A DNA stretch of 64,000 nt. Source: Halostella pelagica. Lineage in GTDB: Archaea; Halobacteriota; Halobacteria; Halobacteriales; Natronoarchaeaceae. The position numbers were made by a program, and so were the translations under genes. The stretch's first letter is position 1. Each line of letters opens with the position of its first letter. The notes under the pieces were generated by a model. The model was not told the DNA's origin. It saw only the letters and a program-made list of their open reading frames with translations, and did not search any database. The stretch is taken from positions 2,666,001 through 2,730,000 of the forward strand of contig CP040678.1 in NCBI GenBank assembly GCA_005954745.1. The letters run 5' to 3'. Positions 34,180 to 42,125 of this stretch are shown here, piece by piece.

Positions 34180-35181
34180 TCAGTAGCTCTCTCCCGCCTC
34201 GACCGGCCCCGCAAAAGCGGAGTACAGCACGGCGAAGTAGGTGATCACCAGCGGGATCAACAGAGCGGACGCTATCGTCATCAGGTTCAGCGCGAGCGTC
34301 GAGACGGCCGCGTCCGCGACCGAGAGTTCCGAGGACGGATCGATAGACGGGTACAGGAGAACGGCCACCAGCGCGACGAAGCCGTACGTGAGCGCGCCGG
34401 CGACGCCGAGCGCGAGATGGTACCGTTCCTCGCGCATCGCGCGGACGTATCCACCGACGAGTGCGACCGATAGCGCGACGAGCGCCGCCGGTACGGGAGC
34501 CAGGAGACCGCCGCCCACGTTCGGCGCGGTAAGCGCGAGCGTTACGAGCGACGCGACGACGAGCGCGAGGTAGCCGGTCACTGCCCGGACGCCGTACGCG
34601 GTCGTCTCTGACTGTACGACTCCGCGTGTTTTGATCCCCAGGAACGCGGCACCCGAAACGACGGTGAGAGCAACGAGCGCTAGACCGACCAGCGGACCTG
34701 CGAGGGTGAGACTTCCCTCGGAGCCGGTTAGCCACGCCGTCGCGAACATCCCGAGCAAGAACGGTGCGCTGACGCTGCCCACGACGAAGGCAGCACCCCA
34801 GATCCGCCGCCACCGCTCGTCGTGGCGCTGCTCGTAGAACTCCGGAGCCAACCCGCGGAGGATGAGTGCGGCGAGGAACGCGAACAACAGGATGTAGTGA
34901 CGGCTGAACAGCCCCGCGTACGCGGCCGGGAACGCCGCGAACAGCGCCCCGCCGAACACGACGAGCCACACCTCGTTTCCGTCCCAGAACGGCCCGATAG
35001 CAGCCAGGAGCTGTTCCTGCTCCGACTCGTCGTCGCGGGTGGCAAACAGCGCACCGACGCCGAAGTCGAACCCGTCGAGAAAGAGGAAGGTCCCCAGAAA
35101 TGCGAAGACAATCCCGAACCACAGTTCCGGCAGGGAGAGACCGAGTACCGGCCCGCTCGACAGCGACAGGGGGTCAGTCAT
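34180..35181 (-). CDS. cydB: Cytochrome bd ubiquinol oxidase subunit II
   Basis: A 333-residue membrane subunit of the bd-type terminal oxidase, which reduces oxygen with quinol. LPELWFGIVFAFLGTFLFLDGFDFGVG is the conserved first helix, and IGPFWDGNEVWLVVFGGALFAAFP the family signature. About eight or nine membrane segments. It overlaps cydA by eight bases, so the two are one operon. No cydX-like peptide or cydDC exporter is adjacent. ATG at 35179-35181. Confidence 0.94.
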   Translation of the reverse strand: MTDPLSLSSGPVLGLSLPELWFGIVFAFLGTFLFLDGFDFGVGALFATRDDESEQEQLLAAIGPFWDGNEVWLVVFGGALFAAFPAAYAGLFSRHYILLFAFLAALILRGLAPEFYEQRHDERWRRIWGAAFVVGSVSAPFLLGMFATAWLTGSEGSLTLAGPLVGLALVALTVVSGAAFLGIKTRGVVQSETTAYGVRAVTGYLALVVASLVTLALTAPNVGGGLLAPVPAALVALSVALVGGYVRAMREERYHLALGVAGALTYGFVALVAVLLYPSIDPSSELSVADAAVSTLALNLMTIASALLIPLVITYFAVLYSAFAGPVEAGESY

Positions 35182-36571
35182 CGACTGTCACCTCCTCGGG
35201 CGGTGCGGGCGCTTCCGAAGTCGTCACGTCTGCCGCGTCCGGCGGCCCACTCCGGAGCAGTCGAAAGATGACTCCCGAGTAAAGCGCCAACAGGAGCGCG
35301 TATCCGCCGGCGAACCCGACGAGCGTCACAGTTGCCTCCGTGCCGGTCAACCCGGGCGAGACGCCGTCGGTAGTCCGCATGACGCCCTGTATCACCCACG
35401 GCTGACGGCCGACTTCGGTGACGATCCAGCCGAGTTCGACCGTGAGTATTCCGAGTAGTGACGACCAAGTGAGTGCCCGGAGCAGGCGCTCGCTCTCGAA
35501 CAGTCGCCCCTGATACCATCGGTACCCTCCCCAGAGCGCGAGGCCGACGAACCAGAAGCCGAAACCGACCATCGCGCGGAACGACCAGAAGACGAAAGCG
35601 ACGGGAGGAGAGCCGTCGAACTCGTTTAGACCGTCGACGACCGCGGACGGGTCGCCACCGCTGGCGAGCGCCGAGGCGAGACTGGGAATGCTCACCGTGA
35701 ACAGGGTTTCAGCGCGCGGGTCGGTGAACCCGTCGAGGCTGGTGGGAACTGCGAGGAGGTGGAGGTCGGCGTGAGGACCGGTCTCGTACTGCGCCTCCAT
35801 CGCGGCGAACTTCTGGGGCTGAGTCTCGGCGACGTGGCGGGCGTAGCTGTCGCCGTGAAGTATCTGAAACGGCGCGGTGACGAGCAGGGCGACCAGCGCC
35901 ACCTTCAGCGTCATACGCCAGAAGCGGTCGTCGCCGCCCGTTCGGACGTAGTAGGCCGCCACACCGGCGAGAAACAGCGCGACCGACAGCACGGCAGCGC
36001 TCTGCATGTGGACGAACATCCACGGGAACCGCGGGTTCGCGTACGCGGCGACGGGGTCGACGAGCGTCACGACCGGCTGACCCCCCTCCCGGGCGAGTTC
36101 GAACCCGCGAGGCGTCTGCATCCAGGAGTTGGCCACGAGTATCCACACTGCCGAGAGCCACGTTCCGAGACCGACGAAGACGCTCGACAGGAAGTAGAGG
36201 CGGTCGGACACCCGGTCGCGGCCGAAGACGAACACGCCGAGAAACGTCGCTTCGAGGAAAAACGCCATCATCCCCTCGACGGCTAACGGCCCCCCGAACA
36301 GTTCGCCGGCCGTGGTCGCAAAGGCCGCGAAGTTCGTCCCGAACTCGAACTCCAAGACGATACCGGTGACGGTGCCGACGACGAACGAGATGGCGAACAC
36401 CGACGTCCAGAACGACCGGAGTCGCGGGTACACGGGGTCGTCCGTGCGAACCTCCTTCCACGTGAAATAGACGAGGAACGGAGCCAGCCCCATGCTCATC
36501 ACGGGGAAGATGATGTGAACGATCGTGGTGAGGGCGAACTGAAGTCTACTGGCGAGGACTGGGTCGATCAT
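35174..36571 (-). CDS. cydA: Cytochrome bd ubiquinol oxidase subunit I
   Basis: A 465-residue haem-bearing subunit. SRLQFALTTIVHIIFPVMSM contains the His that ligates a haem at the periplasmic face; HMQSAAVLSVALFLAGVAAYYV and LHGDSYARHVAETQPQKFAAMEA form the second His/quinol-loop region; GRQPWVIQGVMRT is conserved near the C-terminus. The Q-loop is short, as in non-E. coli-type CydA. The gene leads the cydAB operon. ATG at 36569-36571 (MIDPVLASR); the longer in-frame extension is Arg-rich and not real. High-affinity oxidase for low oxygen. Confidence 0.94.
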   Translation of the reverse strand: MIDPVLASRLQFALTTIVHIIFPVMSMGLAPFLVYFTWKEVRTDDPVYPRLRSFWTSVFAISFVVGTVTGIVLEFEFGTNFAAFATTAGELFGGPLAVEGMMAFFLEATFLGVFVFGRDRVSDRLYFLSSVFVGLGTWLSAVWILVANSWMQTPRGFELAREGGQPVVTLVDPVAAYANPRFPWMFVHMQSAAVLSVALFLAGVAAYYVRTGGDDRFWRMTLKVALVALLVTAPFQILHGDSYARHVAETQPQKFAAMEAQYETGPHADLHLLAVPTSLDGFTDPRAETLFTVSIPSLASALASGGDPSAVVDGLNEFDGSPPVAFVFWSFRAMVGFGFWFVGLALWGGYRWYQGRLFESERLLRALTWSSLLGILTVELGWIVTEVGRQPWVIQGVMRTTDGVSPGLTGTEATVTLVGFAGGYALLLALYSGVIFRLLRSGPPDAADVTTSEAPAPPEEVTVDD

Positions 36572-36687
36572 GGCTGTGCGAGGGTAACAGCCGAGAGTTA
36601 AACGAAGAGGCGAATAGGTTCGCCGTCGATAGCCACTCGCCGGGAACGGGAGAAAAGAATAGGTGACTCCGGTAGAAACGTTTACAG

Positions 36688-37899
36688 TTACACTAACACG
36701 TCCACTTCGTAGCCGCGGTCCCGAAGTTCCGCCAGCAGTCGGTCGACGTGGTCGTGGCCGCGCGTTTCGAGATCCAGTTCGACTTCGGTGTCGCTCATGC
36801 CGATGTCCCGCGACGTGCGGTCGTGCTGGATGGCGTAGATGTTCGCGCGCATGTCGGCGATCACTTTCAGCAGGTCTTCGAGAGCACCGGGCCGGTCTTT
36901 GAGAACCGTTCGGACCTTCAGGTATCGGCCGGTTTCGACCAGTCCGCGCATCACGACGGTCGTGAGCATGTTGAGGTCGATGTTCCCGCCACACAGCGCC
37001 GGAACGATGACCTCTTCCTCCTCGTAGTCGAGGTGTCCCTCCAACAGCGCGGCGAGGGGAACGGCACCCGCACCCTCGACCATCGTTTTCGACCGTTCCA
37101 GCAGGTTCGTGATGGCCATGGCGATGTCCGCATCAGGGACGGTTACGACCTCGTCGACCCGTTTCTGGATCACCTCGAACGGGAGTTCGCCGACGCTACG
37201 GGTCGCGATACCGTCCGCTATCGTGTCGACGCCGTCGAGTTCGTGTATCTCGCCTTTCTGCAGGGAAGTCGCGACTGAGGAGGCCCCCTCCGCCTGGACA
37301 CCCACGACGCGCGTCTCAGGGTCGTGGGCTTTGACCGCCGTTGCGATGCCGCTTATCAGACCGCCGCCGCCGATGGGGACGACGACGGTGTCGACTTCGG
37401 GGAGTTCCTCGACGATCTCCAGACCGATCGTTCCCTGTCCGGCCATCACCATCTCGTCGTCGAAGGCGTGGACGTACGTGCGGTTCTCCTCGCGTTCGAT
37501 CTCGTGGGCGCGTTCGGCGGCATCGTTGTAGTCGTCGCCGTGGAGGACGACCTCGGCCCCGTAGTTCCGGGTTGCCCCGACTTTCGAGATGGGGGCGTTC
37601 GTCGGCATGACTATCTTCGAATCGACGCCGACCCGCGAGGCGGCGAGCGCCACGCCCTGTGCGTGGTTGCCGGCGCTCGCGGTGACGACACCCGCGTCTT
37701 TCTCGGCTTCCGAGAGGGTTTTGATGCGGTTGGTCGCTCCGCGGATCTTGAACGAGCCAGTCCGCTGGAAGTTCTCTAGTTTCAGGTACACCTCCGCGCC
37801 GGTCATCTTGGAGTAGGTGTGCGAGTAGTCCAGTGGCGTGTGTCGGGCGGTTGCTGAGACCCGTTCTCGCGCCTCGCGTACGTCCGCGAGTTCGATCAT
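36688..37899 (-). CDS. ilvA: Threonine ammonia-lyase with ACT domain
   Basis: A 403-residue PLP enzyme converting threonine to 2-oxobutanoate and ammonia, the first step toward isoleucine. FQRTGSFKIRGATNRI places the PLP Lys at residue 51, SAGNHAQGVA binds phosphate/substrate, and PIGGGGLISGIA is the PLP phosphate loop. Residues about 325-403 form an ACT regulatory domain (RTVLKDRPGALEDLLKVIADM), as in biodegradative/short-form IlvA. ATG at 37897-37899. Its toxic enamine product suits the RidA gene downstream. Upstream lie repeat R2 copy B and a small tandem repeat. Confidence 0.94.
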   Translation of the reverse strand: MIELADVREARERVSATARHTPLDYSHTYSKMTGAEVYLKLENFQRTGSFKIRGATNRIKTLSEAEKDAGVVTASAGNHAQGVALAASRVGVDSKIVMPTNAPISKVGATRNYGAEVVLHGDDYNDAAERAHEIEREENRTYVHAFDDEMVMAGQGTIGLEIVEELPEVDTVVVPIGGGGLISGIATAVKAHDPETRVVGVQAEGASSVATSLQKGEIHELDGVDTIADGIATRSVGELPFEVIQKRVDEVVTVPDADIAMAITNLLERSKTMVEGAGAVPLAALLEGHLDYEEEEVIVPALCGGNIDLNMLTTVVMRGLVETGRYLKVRTVLKDRPGALEDLLKVIADMRANIYAIQHDRTSRDIGMSDTEVELDLETRGHDHVDRLLAELRDRGYEVDVLV

Positions 37900-37959
37900 G
37901 GATCAACATACTCTGCCACCTTGGTAATGATTTATGATGTTCCGACTGCCGTCGGCCTG

Positions 37960-38035
37960 ATACTGTCGGCTGTAGTTCCCTGAAAAATCTCGGACCCGGG
38001 ATCAGAGTATCTTTCAGAAGTTACAGTCGCCAGTA
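37960..38035. repeat. Palindromic repeat R2, copy B
   Basis: A 76-base relative of 21384-21460, at roughly 70 percent identity by eye. The left arm TACTGTCGGCTGTAG and right arm TTACAGTCGCCAGTA are inverted copies, with CTCGGACCCGGGATCAGAG at the centre. It lies 60 bases before the ilvA start. Non-coding. Confidence 0.7.
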
Positions 38036-38049
38036 GGAGAAGAGAGATA

Positions 38050-38095
38050 CGGGTAGTACCCGAAAGGGGATGCGGGTACTACCCAAAGGGGAATG
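38050..38095. repeat. Two 23-base tandem repeats with palindromic cores
   Basis: Units 38050-38072 and 38073-38095 are nearly identical and each contains a short palindrome, GGGTAGTACCC or GGGTACTACCC, followed by AAAGGGG. They sit about 150-195 bases upstream of ilvA on its strand. They could be a paired operator or a short slippage product. The rest of the 324-base gap 37900-38223 holds R2 copy B and no gene. Confidence 0.6.
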
Positions 38096-38223
38096 CACGG
38101 TGCGTGTGTCGTGCGTCTTTCCGTGGCGGGTCCGATAGTATAAACCCCACGCGTGCGGGGTGAAAGTGGAACCGCCCGAATGCGCCGCCGTGAAAAGAAC
38201 GTCGCACGGCCGTCAGACAACTG

Positions 38224-38613
38224 TCATTCGTCACTGTGTACCACGATGTTCTCGCGGTCCAGATACGTTCGGACTCGGCTCTCGAAGGGGCCGAATCCCG
38301 GCCATTCGACGGACGAATCGACACCGAGACGGGCGGGCGTTCCCACGTACGTGGCGACGCTGTCGCCGTCCGCGGTCGGCACCGTCACTCGGACGTACAG
38401 ACCGCCGTCGACGTTTTCGTAGGCGTCCAGCGAGCCAACGTCGTCCGTTTGCAGGATCCGTCCGTCCGCCGTCCCGCCGGGCGCAAGCGTCGGATACTCT
38501 CCGTCCACTTGATGGAGGCCGTCCAGACGCGCCGCCCCGTGATACGAGTACTCGTCGAGTACCGCGTCGGCCCGGGCCTCGTCGGTCAGCGTCCCGTAGA
38601 CGAACACGTCCAT
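38224..38613 (-). CDS. Gamma-glutamylcyclotransferase family protein
   Basis: A 129-residue AIG2/GGCT-like protein. The start MDVFVYGTLTDEARADAVL has the YGTL substrate-binding motif; DGEYPTLAPGGTADGRIL and the acidic AYENVDGGLYVRVTV complete the fold. The family cleaves gamma-glutamyl amides to pyroglutamate; members of this group are diverse and the substrate is unclear. Haloarchaea use gamma-glutamylcysteine as a thiol, which is a plausible but unproven substrate. ATG at 38611-38613. Confidence 0.88.
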   Translation of the reverse strand: MDVFVYGTLTDEARADAVLDEYSYHGAARLDGLHQVDGEYPTLAPGGTADGRILQTDDVGSLDAYENVDGGLYVRVTVPTADGDSVATYVGTPARLGVDSSVEWPGFGPFESRVRTYLDRENIVVHSDE

Positions 38614-38710
38614 AGCTATGTGTTCGTTGCATCCCGCTCGCTGTCTGCGTTGCGGTTCGTAGCTGATTTCAGCACACAAAGCATTTAATTACTCATCATA
38701 TGCATTTAGT

Positions 38711-39730
38711 GTGAAACGGGAACAGATACTGATAGGTGCTACAGTCGCCGTCGTGGCGACCGCGGTGCTTCTCGCCGCCCTGTCCCCCGCCGCCCTCGCC
38801 CCACCGGACGAGGAACTGCAGACCGAGGGAGACAGTCGGTTAGGCATCGAAGAGGTTCGGATCGCTCCCGGCGACGTATCGAGCGGCACCGCGACGCTTA
38901 CCGTCGAGACGCGACTGCGACACCGCGGGTCGGCGGCGGAGAACGTCACCGTCCTGTTGCGGGCGGTCGACACCGAGAGAGGCATCGTGAAGACGACCCG
39001 GGAATTCGACGTCGGCACGGTTTCCGGCGACCGGGAAACCGCCATCGAGGGCGGCGTTACCGTGCCCCGGAGCGGTAACTACCGTATCGAGACGGTCGTC
39101 TTCGCTGACGGTCAGCGCGTCTCCGAGGGTCACACGGATGTCGAGGGCGTGGGGTCGCTCCATCCGGTCACGTTCCAGGAGTTCGACGACGCCGCCGGAA
39201 TGGCACCCCTCCCATCGGTCGAGTACTCGGTCAGCGACGCCGGCGAGAACCGGACATCGCTCGATGTCGCGGCCTACGTGACGAACTCCGACACCGATCG
39301 GGCAGAGAGCGTCGACGTGGTTCTGGTCGCTCGACAGGCGGAATCGAACATCGTCGCCGACAGGGAAACGGTCGAGGTTGGGTCCATCGCCTCCGGCCGC
39401 ACCGTGACGCCGAACGCGTCCCTGACGGTTCCCGACGGCTACAACTACTACCTCGACGCGATGATCTTCCGCGACGATGTCCTCATCACGTCGACGCGAG
39501 CGCCGGCGACGCTCGCACCCGGGCAGAACTTCTCCGCCCCCGTCGACGAGGGCGGTGACGAACTCGAAGTCGGGGAGTTCGAAGCGGACGACGGAACGAC
39601 AACGGAAGAGACGACCCCTCACGACGGCGACTCGCCGAGGTCAGGGGGTGACGGCCAACCGGGATTCGGCGTTGCGGCCGCGTTGGTCGCGGTCGTCTGT
39701 GCGGCACTGCTGATACGGAGAGAACGATGA
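38711..39730 (+). CDS. PGF-CTERM-anchored surface protein (DUF7490-like)
   Basis: A 339-residue exported protein with N-terminal signal/anchor (KREQILIGATVAVVATAVLL), two related beta-sandwich modules (residues about 45-135: LTVETRLRHRGSAAENVTVLL; and about 165-265: SLDVAAYVTNSDTDRAESVDV), a Thr/Glu linker and C-terminal GQPGFGVAAALVAVVCAALL with Arg-rich tail, a PGF-CTERM signal for processing and lipid anchoring. I recall the modules as DUF7490, with moderate certainty. The start is GTG at 38711. Its stop overlaps the next gene (ATGA). Confidence 0.82.
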   Translation: MKREQILIGATVAVVATAVLLAALSPAALAPPDEELQTEGDSRLGIEEVRIAPGDVSSGTATLTVETRLRHRGSAAENVTVLLRAVDTERGIVKTTREFDVGTVSGDRETAIEGGVTVPRSGNYRIETVVFADGQRVSEGHTDVEGVGSLHPVTFQEFDDAAGMAPLPSVEYSVSDAGENRTSLDVAAYVTNSDTDRAESVDVVLVARQAESNIVADRETVEVGSIASGRTVTPNASLTVPDGYNYYLDAMIFRDDVLITSTRAPATLAPGQNFSAPVDEGGDELEVGEFEADDGTTTEETTPHDGDSPRSGGDGQPGFGVAAALVAVVCAALLIRRER

Positions 39731-39990
39731 CGAAGGAGACAACCGCTACGGAACCGAGGCGAACCGACGGTCCCGACAGAGACACCATCCGGCAGTATCT
39801 CCAGTGGGGCGTACTCGTCGCGTTACTGTTGCTTGCGGCGGTGTCGCTCCTCGGGTTTTACACAAATGCGACGGATGCGATAGCGCTGTGGGTGGCAGCC
39901 AAGTACGAACCACTGTTTCTGGCCGGGTTCAACCTCGCCGTTCTGCTGACCTCGGCTGTCGGCGTTTCGTACGTCCTGCGGTCGCTGTAG
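39727..39990 (+). CDS. Small membrane protein in operon with PGF-CTERM protein
   Basis: An 87-residue protein with a hydrophilic Thr/Arg-rich N-terminus (residues 1-25) and two membrane segments (WGVLVALLLLAAVSLLGFY; PLFLAGFNLAVLLTSAVGVSYV). It overlaps the preceding surface-protein gene by four bases, so the two are probably made together; it may be a membrane partner of that protein. Family not certain. It is convergent with a small minus-strand gene across a hairpin. Confidence 0.75.
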   Translation: MTKETTATEPRRTDGPDRDTIRQYLQWGVLVALLLLAAVSLLGFYTNATDAIALWVAAKYEPLFLAGFNLAVLLTSAVGVSYVLRSL

Positions 39991-39991
39991 C

Positions 39992-40019
39992 GACGGCGGC
40001 GTCCCCTATCGCCGCCGTC
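39992..40019. terminator. Perfect 10-bp hairpin between convergent genes
   Basis: GACGGCGGCG (39992-40001), loop TCCCCTAT, then CGCCGCCGTC (40010-40019). The stem is perfect. It begins one base after the stop of the plus-strand gene and covers the stop codon of the minus-strand gene. It may block read-through in both directions, though archaeal terminators usually rely on T tracts, and none is present here. Confidence 0.45.
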
Positions 40020-40206
40020 ACCGCACCGTGCGAAGGTCAACGAACGTGCGTTCGGTCGCCGTGATCCAGGCTGACATCCGTTCGAACCCGGACGCCCCCC
40101 GCGGATAGAGGGTACACTCGTCCGGTTCGCCGTCCCGTTCGACAGTGACGGCGTGCAGTTCCGCGTCGGGTGTCACTGAATCGTCTGCCGATGTGTTGCC
40201 GTACAT
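40018..40206 (-). CDS. DUF7511 domain small protein
   Basis: A 62-residue protein: MYGNTSADDSVTPDAELHAV, then ERDGEPDECTLYPRGASGFERMSAWITATERTFVDL in outline. The CTLYPRGASG...SAWITA pattern agrees with the haloarchaeal DUF7511 domain as I recall it. Function unknown. ATG at 40206 is preferred; an in-frame 40242 start would add twelve residues. The following region 40243-40569 holds no gene that I can support. Confidence 0.72.
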   Translation of the reverse strand: MYGNTSADDSVTPDAELHAVTVERDGEPDECTLYPRGASGFERMSAWITATERTFVDLRTVR

Positions 40207-40569
40207 GGTGTGTGGCGTTCGCGACCCGGAATCCTTCCCCATCTCCCCACGTCACCCAAGTCACGTCACGGACTTGGTTATACGCCGGCTAGCGACGCCG
40301 AAGTGTACACTCGGTGAAAGCCGAGTTCCAGGGACCATCCGGAGACGTTCTGAGAAGTCGGGTAAACGGATTTTACGCCGATAACTGGCGGTACAGGGGC
40401 ATATGACGGGTTCTAAAAAAGCAGTAGTGAGCGTGTAAACCGCGGATATTAGCACCAGAACGGGCGGTCGTGATGTTTTGTTGAGGATATTCGCCGCAGT
40501 CCGATTCGCTCGCGGCTGACGCGGATCGCTCGACTCGAAAGGCGGTGCGGTCGGGTCGCCGCTGGTCCC

Positions 40570-41709
40570 TCACCGTTCGTCGATAGGGACGAACTCCTCG
40601 TCCTTGGAACCGACGTACCGGGCGCGCGGCCGGATGAGGCGGTTGTCCTCGAACTGTTCGAGGACGTGGGCGATCCATCCGCCGGCGCGGCTCATGGCGA
40701 AGATGGGCGTGTAGATGTCGATTGGAATACCCATCTGATAGTACGTCGACGCGGAGTAGAAGTCGACGTTCGGCGCGATGCCTTTGTTCTCGGCCATGTA
40801 CTCCTCGATGGCGACGCTCATCTCGTACCAGCGCGTGTCGCCGGCCGCCTCGCCGAGCGCCTCCGACTTCTCGCCTAAGATCTTCGCGCGGGGGTCTTTG
40901 ACGTTGTAGACGCGGTGACCGAACCCGGGCACGCGACGGCCTTCTTCGAGAGCGTTCTCGACCCAGCCGACGGGGTCGCGGTCGCTCTCGTCGACCTCCT
41001 CTAGCATCCGCATGACGTTCTGGTTCGCGCCGCCGTGGAGACCGCCCGACAGCGTGCCGATAGCGGACGTGACTGCGCTGTGGAGGTCGGCGAGGGTGCT
41101 GGAGGTAACCATCGCCGAGAACGTCGAGGCGTTCAGTCCGTGGTCGGCGTGTAGCACCAGCGCCATGTCGAACGTCTCGGCGAGTACCTCGTCCGGTTCC
41201 TCGTCGTTGAGCATGTAGAGGAAGTTCGCCGCGTGGCTCAGGTCCTCGCGGGGTTCGACGACTTCCTGTCCGTTTCGGAGGCGGTTGTACGCGGCGAGAA
41301 CGGTCGGTATCTTGGCCGTGATCCGGCGGCCCTTCCGGAGATTGGCCTCGCGGTCGTCCGGTTCGTGCTCGGAGTCGTCGGGGTCGTACGCCGACAGCAT
41401 GGAGACGGCGCTCCGGAGCGCGGCCATGGGGTTTTCGTCCTGGTCCGCGAGTTCGGCGACTGCATCCATCACGCCGTCGTCCACGTCCCGCTCGGCCACC
41501 ATCTCCGCGGTGAACTCGTCGAGTTCCGCCCGGTCCGGCAGGTGACCGTGCCAGAGCAGGTACAGCACTTCCTCGTAACTGGCTTCCCTGGCAAGGTCTT
41601 CGATGGTGTACCCCCGGTAGATGAGACGACCCTCGTCGCCGTCGATGTGGCTCAGACCGGATTCCGCGACAAGCACACCCTCGAGCCCTTTCTTCAACTC
41701 GTCAGACAT
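40570..41709 (-). CDS. citZ: Citrate synthase
   Basis: A 379-residue enzyme condensing oxaloacetate and acetyl-CoA to citrate, the entry to the TCA cycle. VAESGLSHIDGDEGRLIYRGY, VLHADHGLNASTFSAMVTSS (first catalytic His), SGGLHGGANQNVMRML (second His) and VPGFGHRVYNVKDPRA with FYSASTYYQMGIPIDIYTPIFAMSR (catalytic Asp/Arg region) are all intact. This is the short archaeal/Gram-positive-type enzyme. ATG at 41707-41709. It stands alone, 75 bases from a small gene on the same strand. Confidence 0.95.
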   Translation of the reverse strand: MSDELKKGLEGVLVAESGLSHIDGDEGRLIYRGYTIEDLAREASYEEVLYLLWHGHLPDRAELDEFTAEMVAERDVDDGVMDAVAELADQDENPMAALRSAVSMLSAYDPDDSEHEPDDREANLRKGRRITAKIPTVLAAYNRLRNGQEVVEPREDLSHAANFLYMLNDEEPDEVLAETFDMALVLHADHGLNASTFSAMVTSSTLADLHSAVTSAIGTLSGGLHGGANQNVMRMLEEVDESDRDPVGWVENALEEGRRVPGFGHRVYNVKDPRAKILGEKSEALGEAAGDTRWYEMSVAIEEYMAENKGIAPNVDFYSASTYYQMGIPIDIYTPIFAMSRAGGWIAHVLEQFEDNRLIRPRARYVGSKDEEFVPIDER

Positions 41710-41784
41710 ACCGTGCCAATTGCTTACCTGCCGGGAAAAGCATTATCGTTTGCCCGTAAACGGGAAGAACCGGTATACAAACGA

Positions 41785-41979
41785 TCACTTCAGAAACGCT
41801 CGTACCGCCTCGGTGTAGGCATCCGTCCGATCCTTGGAGATCCAATGATACGCGTTTTCCAGCGCCTCGACCGCTGGTGCCGGGCTGTCCTCGTCCGGTC
41901 GATCCGCGTAGTTGGGCGGCTGGAAGTCGTCGGTCACGCCCTTCAGCAGGCGCGTCCCATCGAACCAGGGGATCTTCAT
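41785..41979 (-). CDS. Small hypothetical protein
   Basis: A 64-residue protein, MKIPWFDGTRLLKGVTDDFQ, then PPNYADRPDEDSPAPAVEAL and a helical end AYHWISKDRTDAYTEAVRAFLK. Acidic with two Trp residues. No family recognised. ATG at 41977-41979 gives a clean start and codon use agrees with the neighbours. It lies upstream of citrate synthase on the same strand. Confidence 0.6.
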   Translation of the reverse strand: MKIPWFDGTRLLKGVTDDFQPPNYADRPDEDSPAPAVEALENAYHWISKDRTDAYTEAVRAFLK

Positions 41980-42125
41980 TCACGCGTCGGCGAGTGTCTT
42001 CGTCGCCGCTCGGACATCGGCGAACACGCCCGGACCGTAACACGTTCGATAGTTTCGCTCGGCCTCACCGCCGCGAGACGGCCGGAGCGGCAACGTTTTT
42101 CTCGGGAGGCGTACAACTCGAAACC

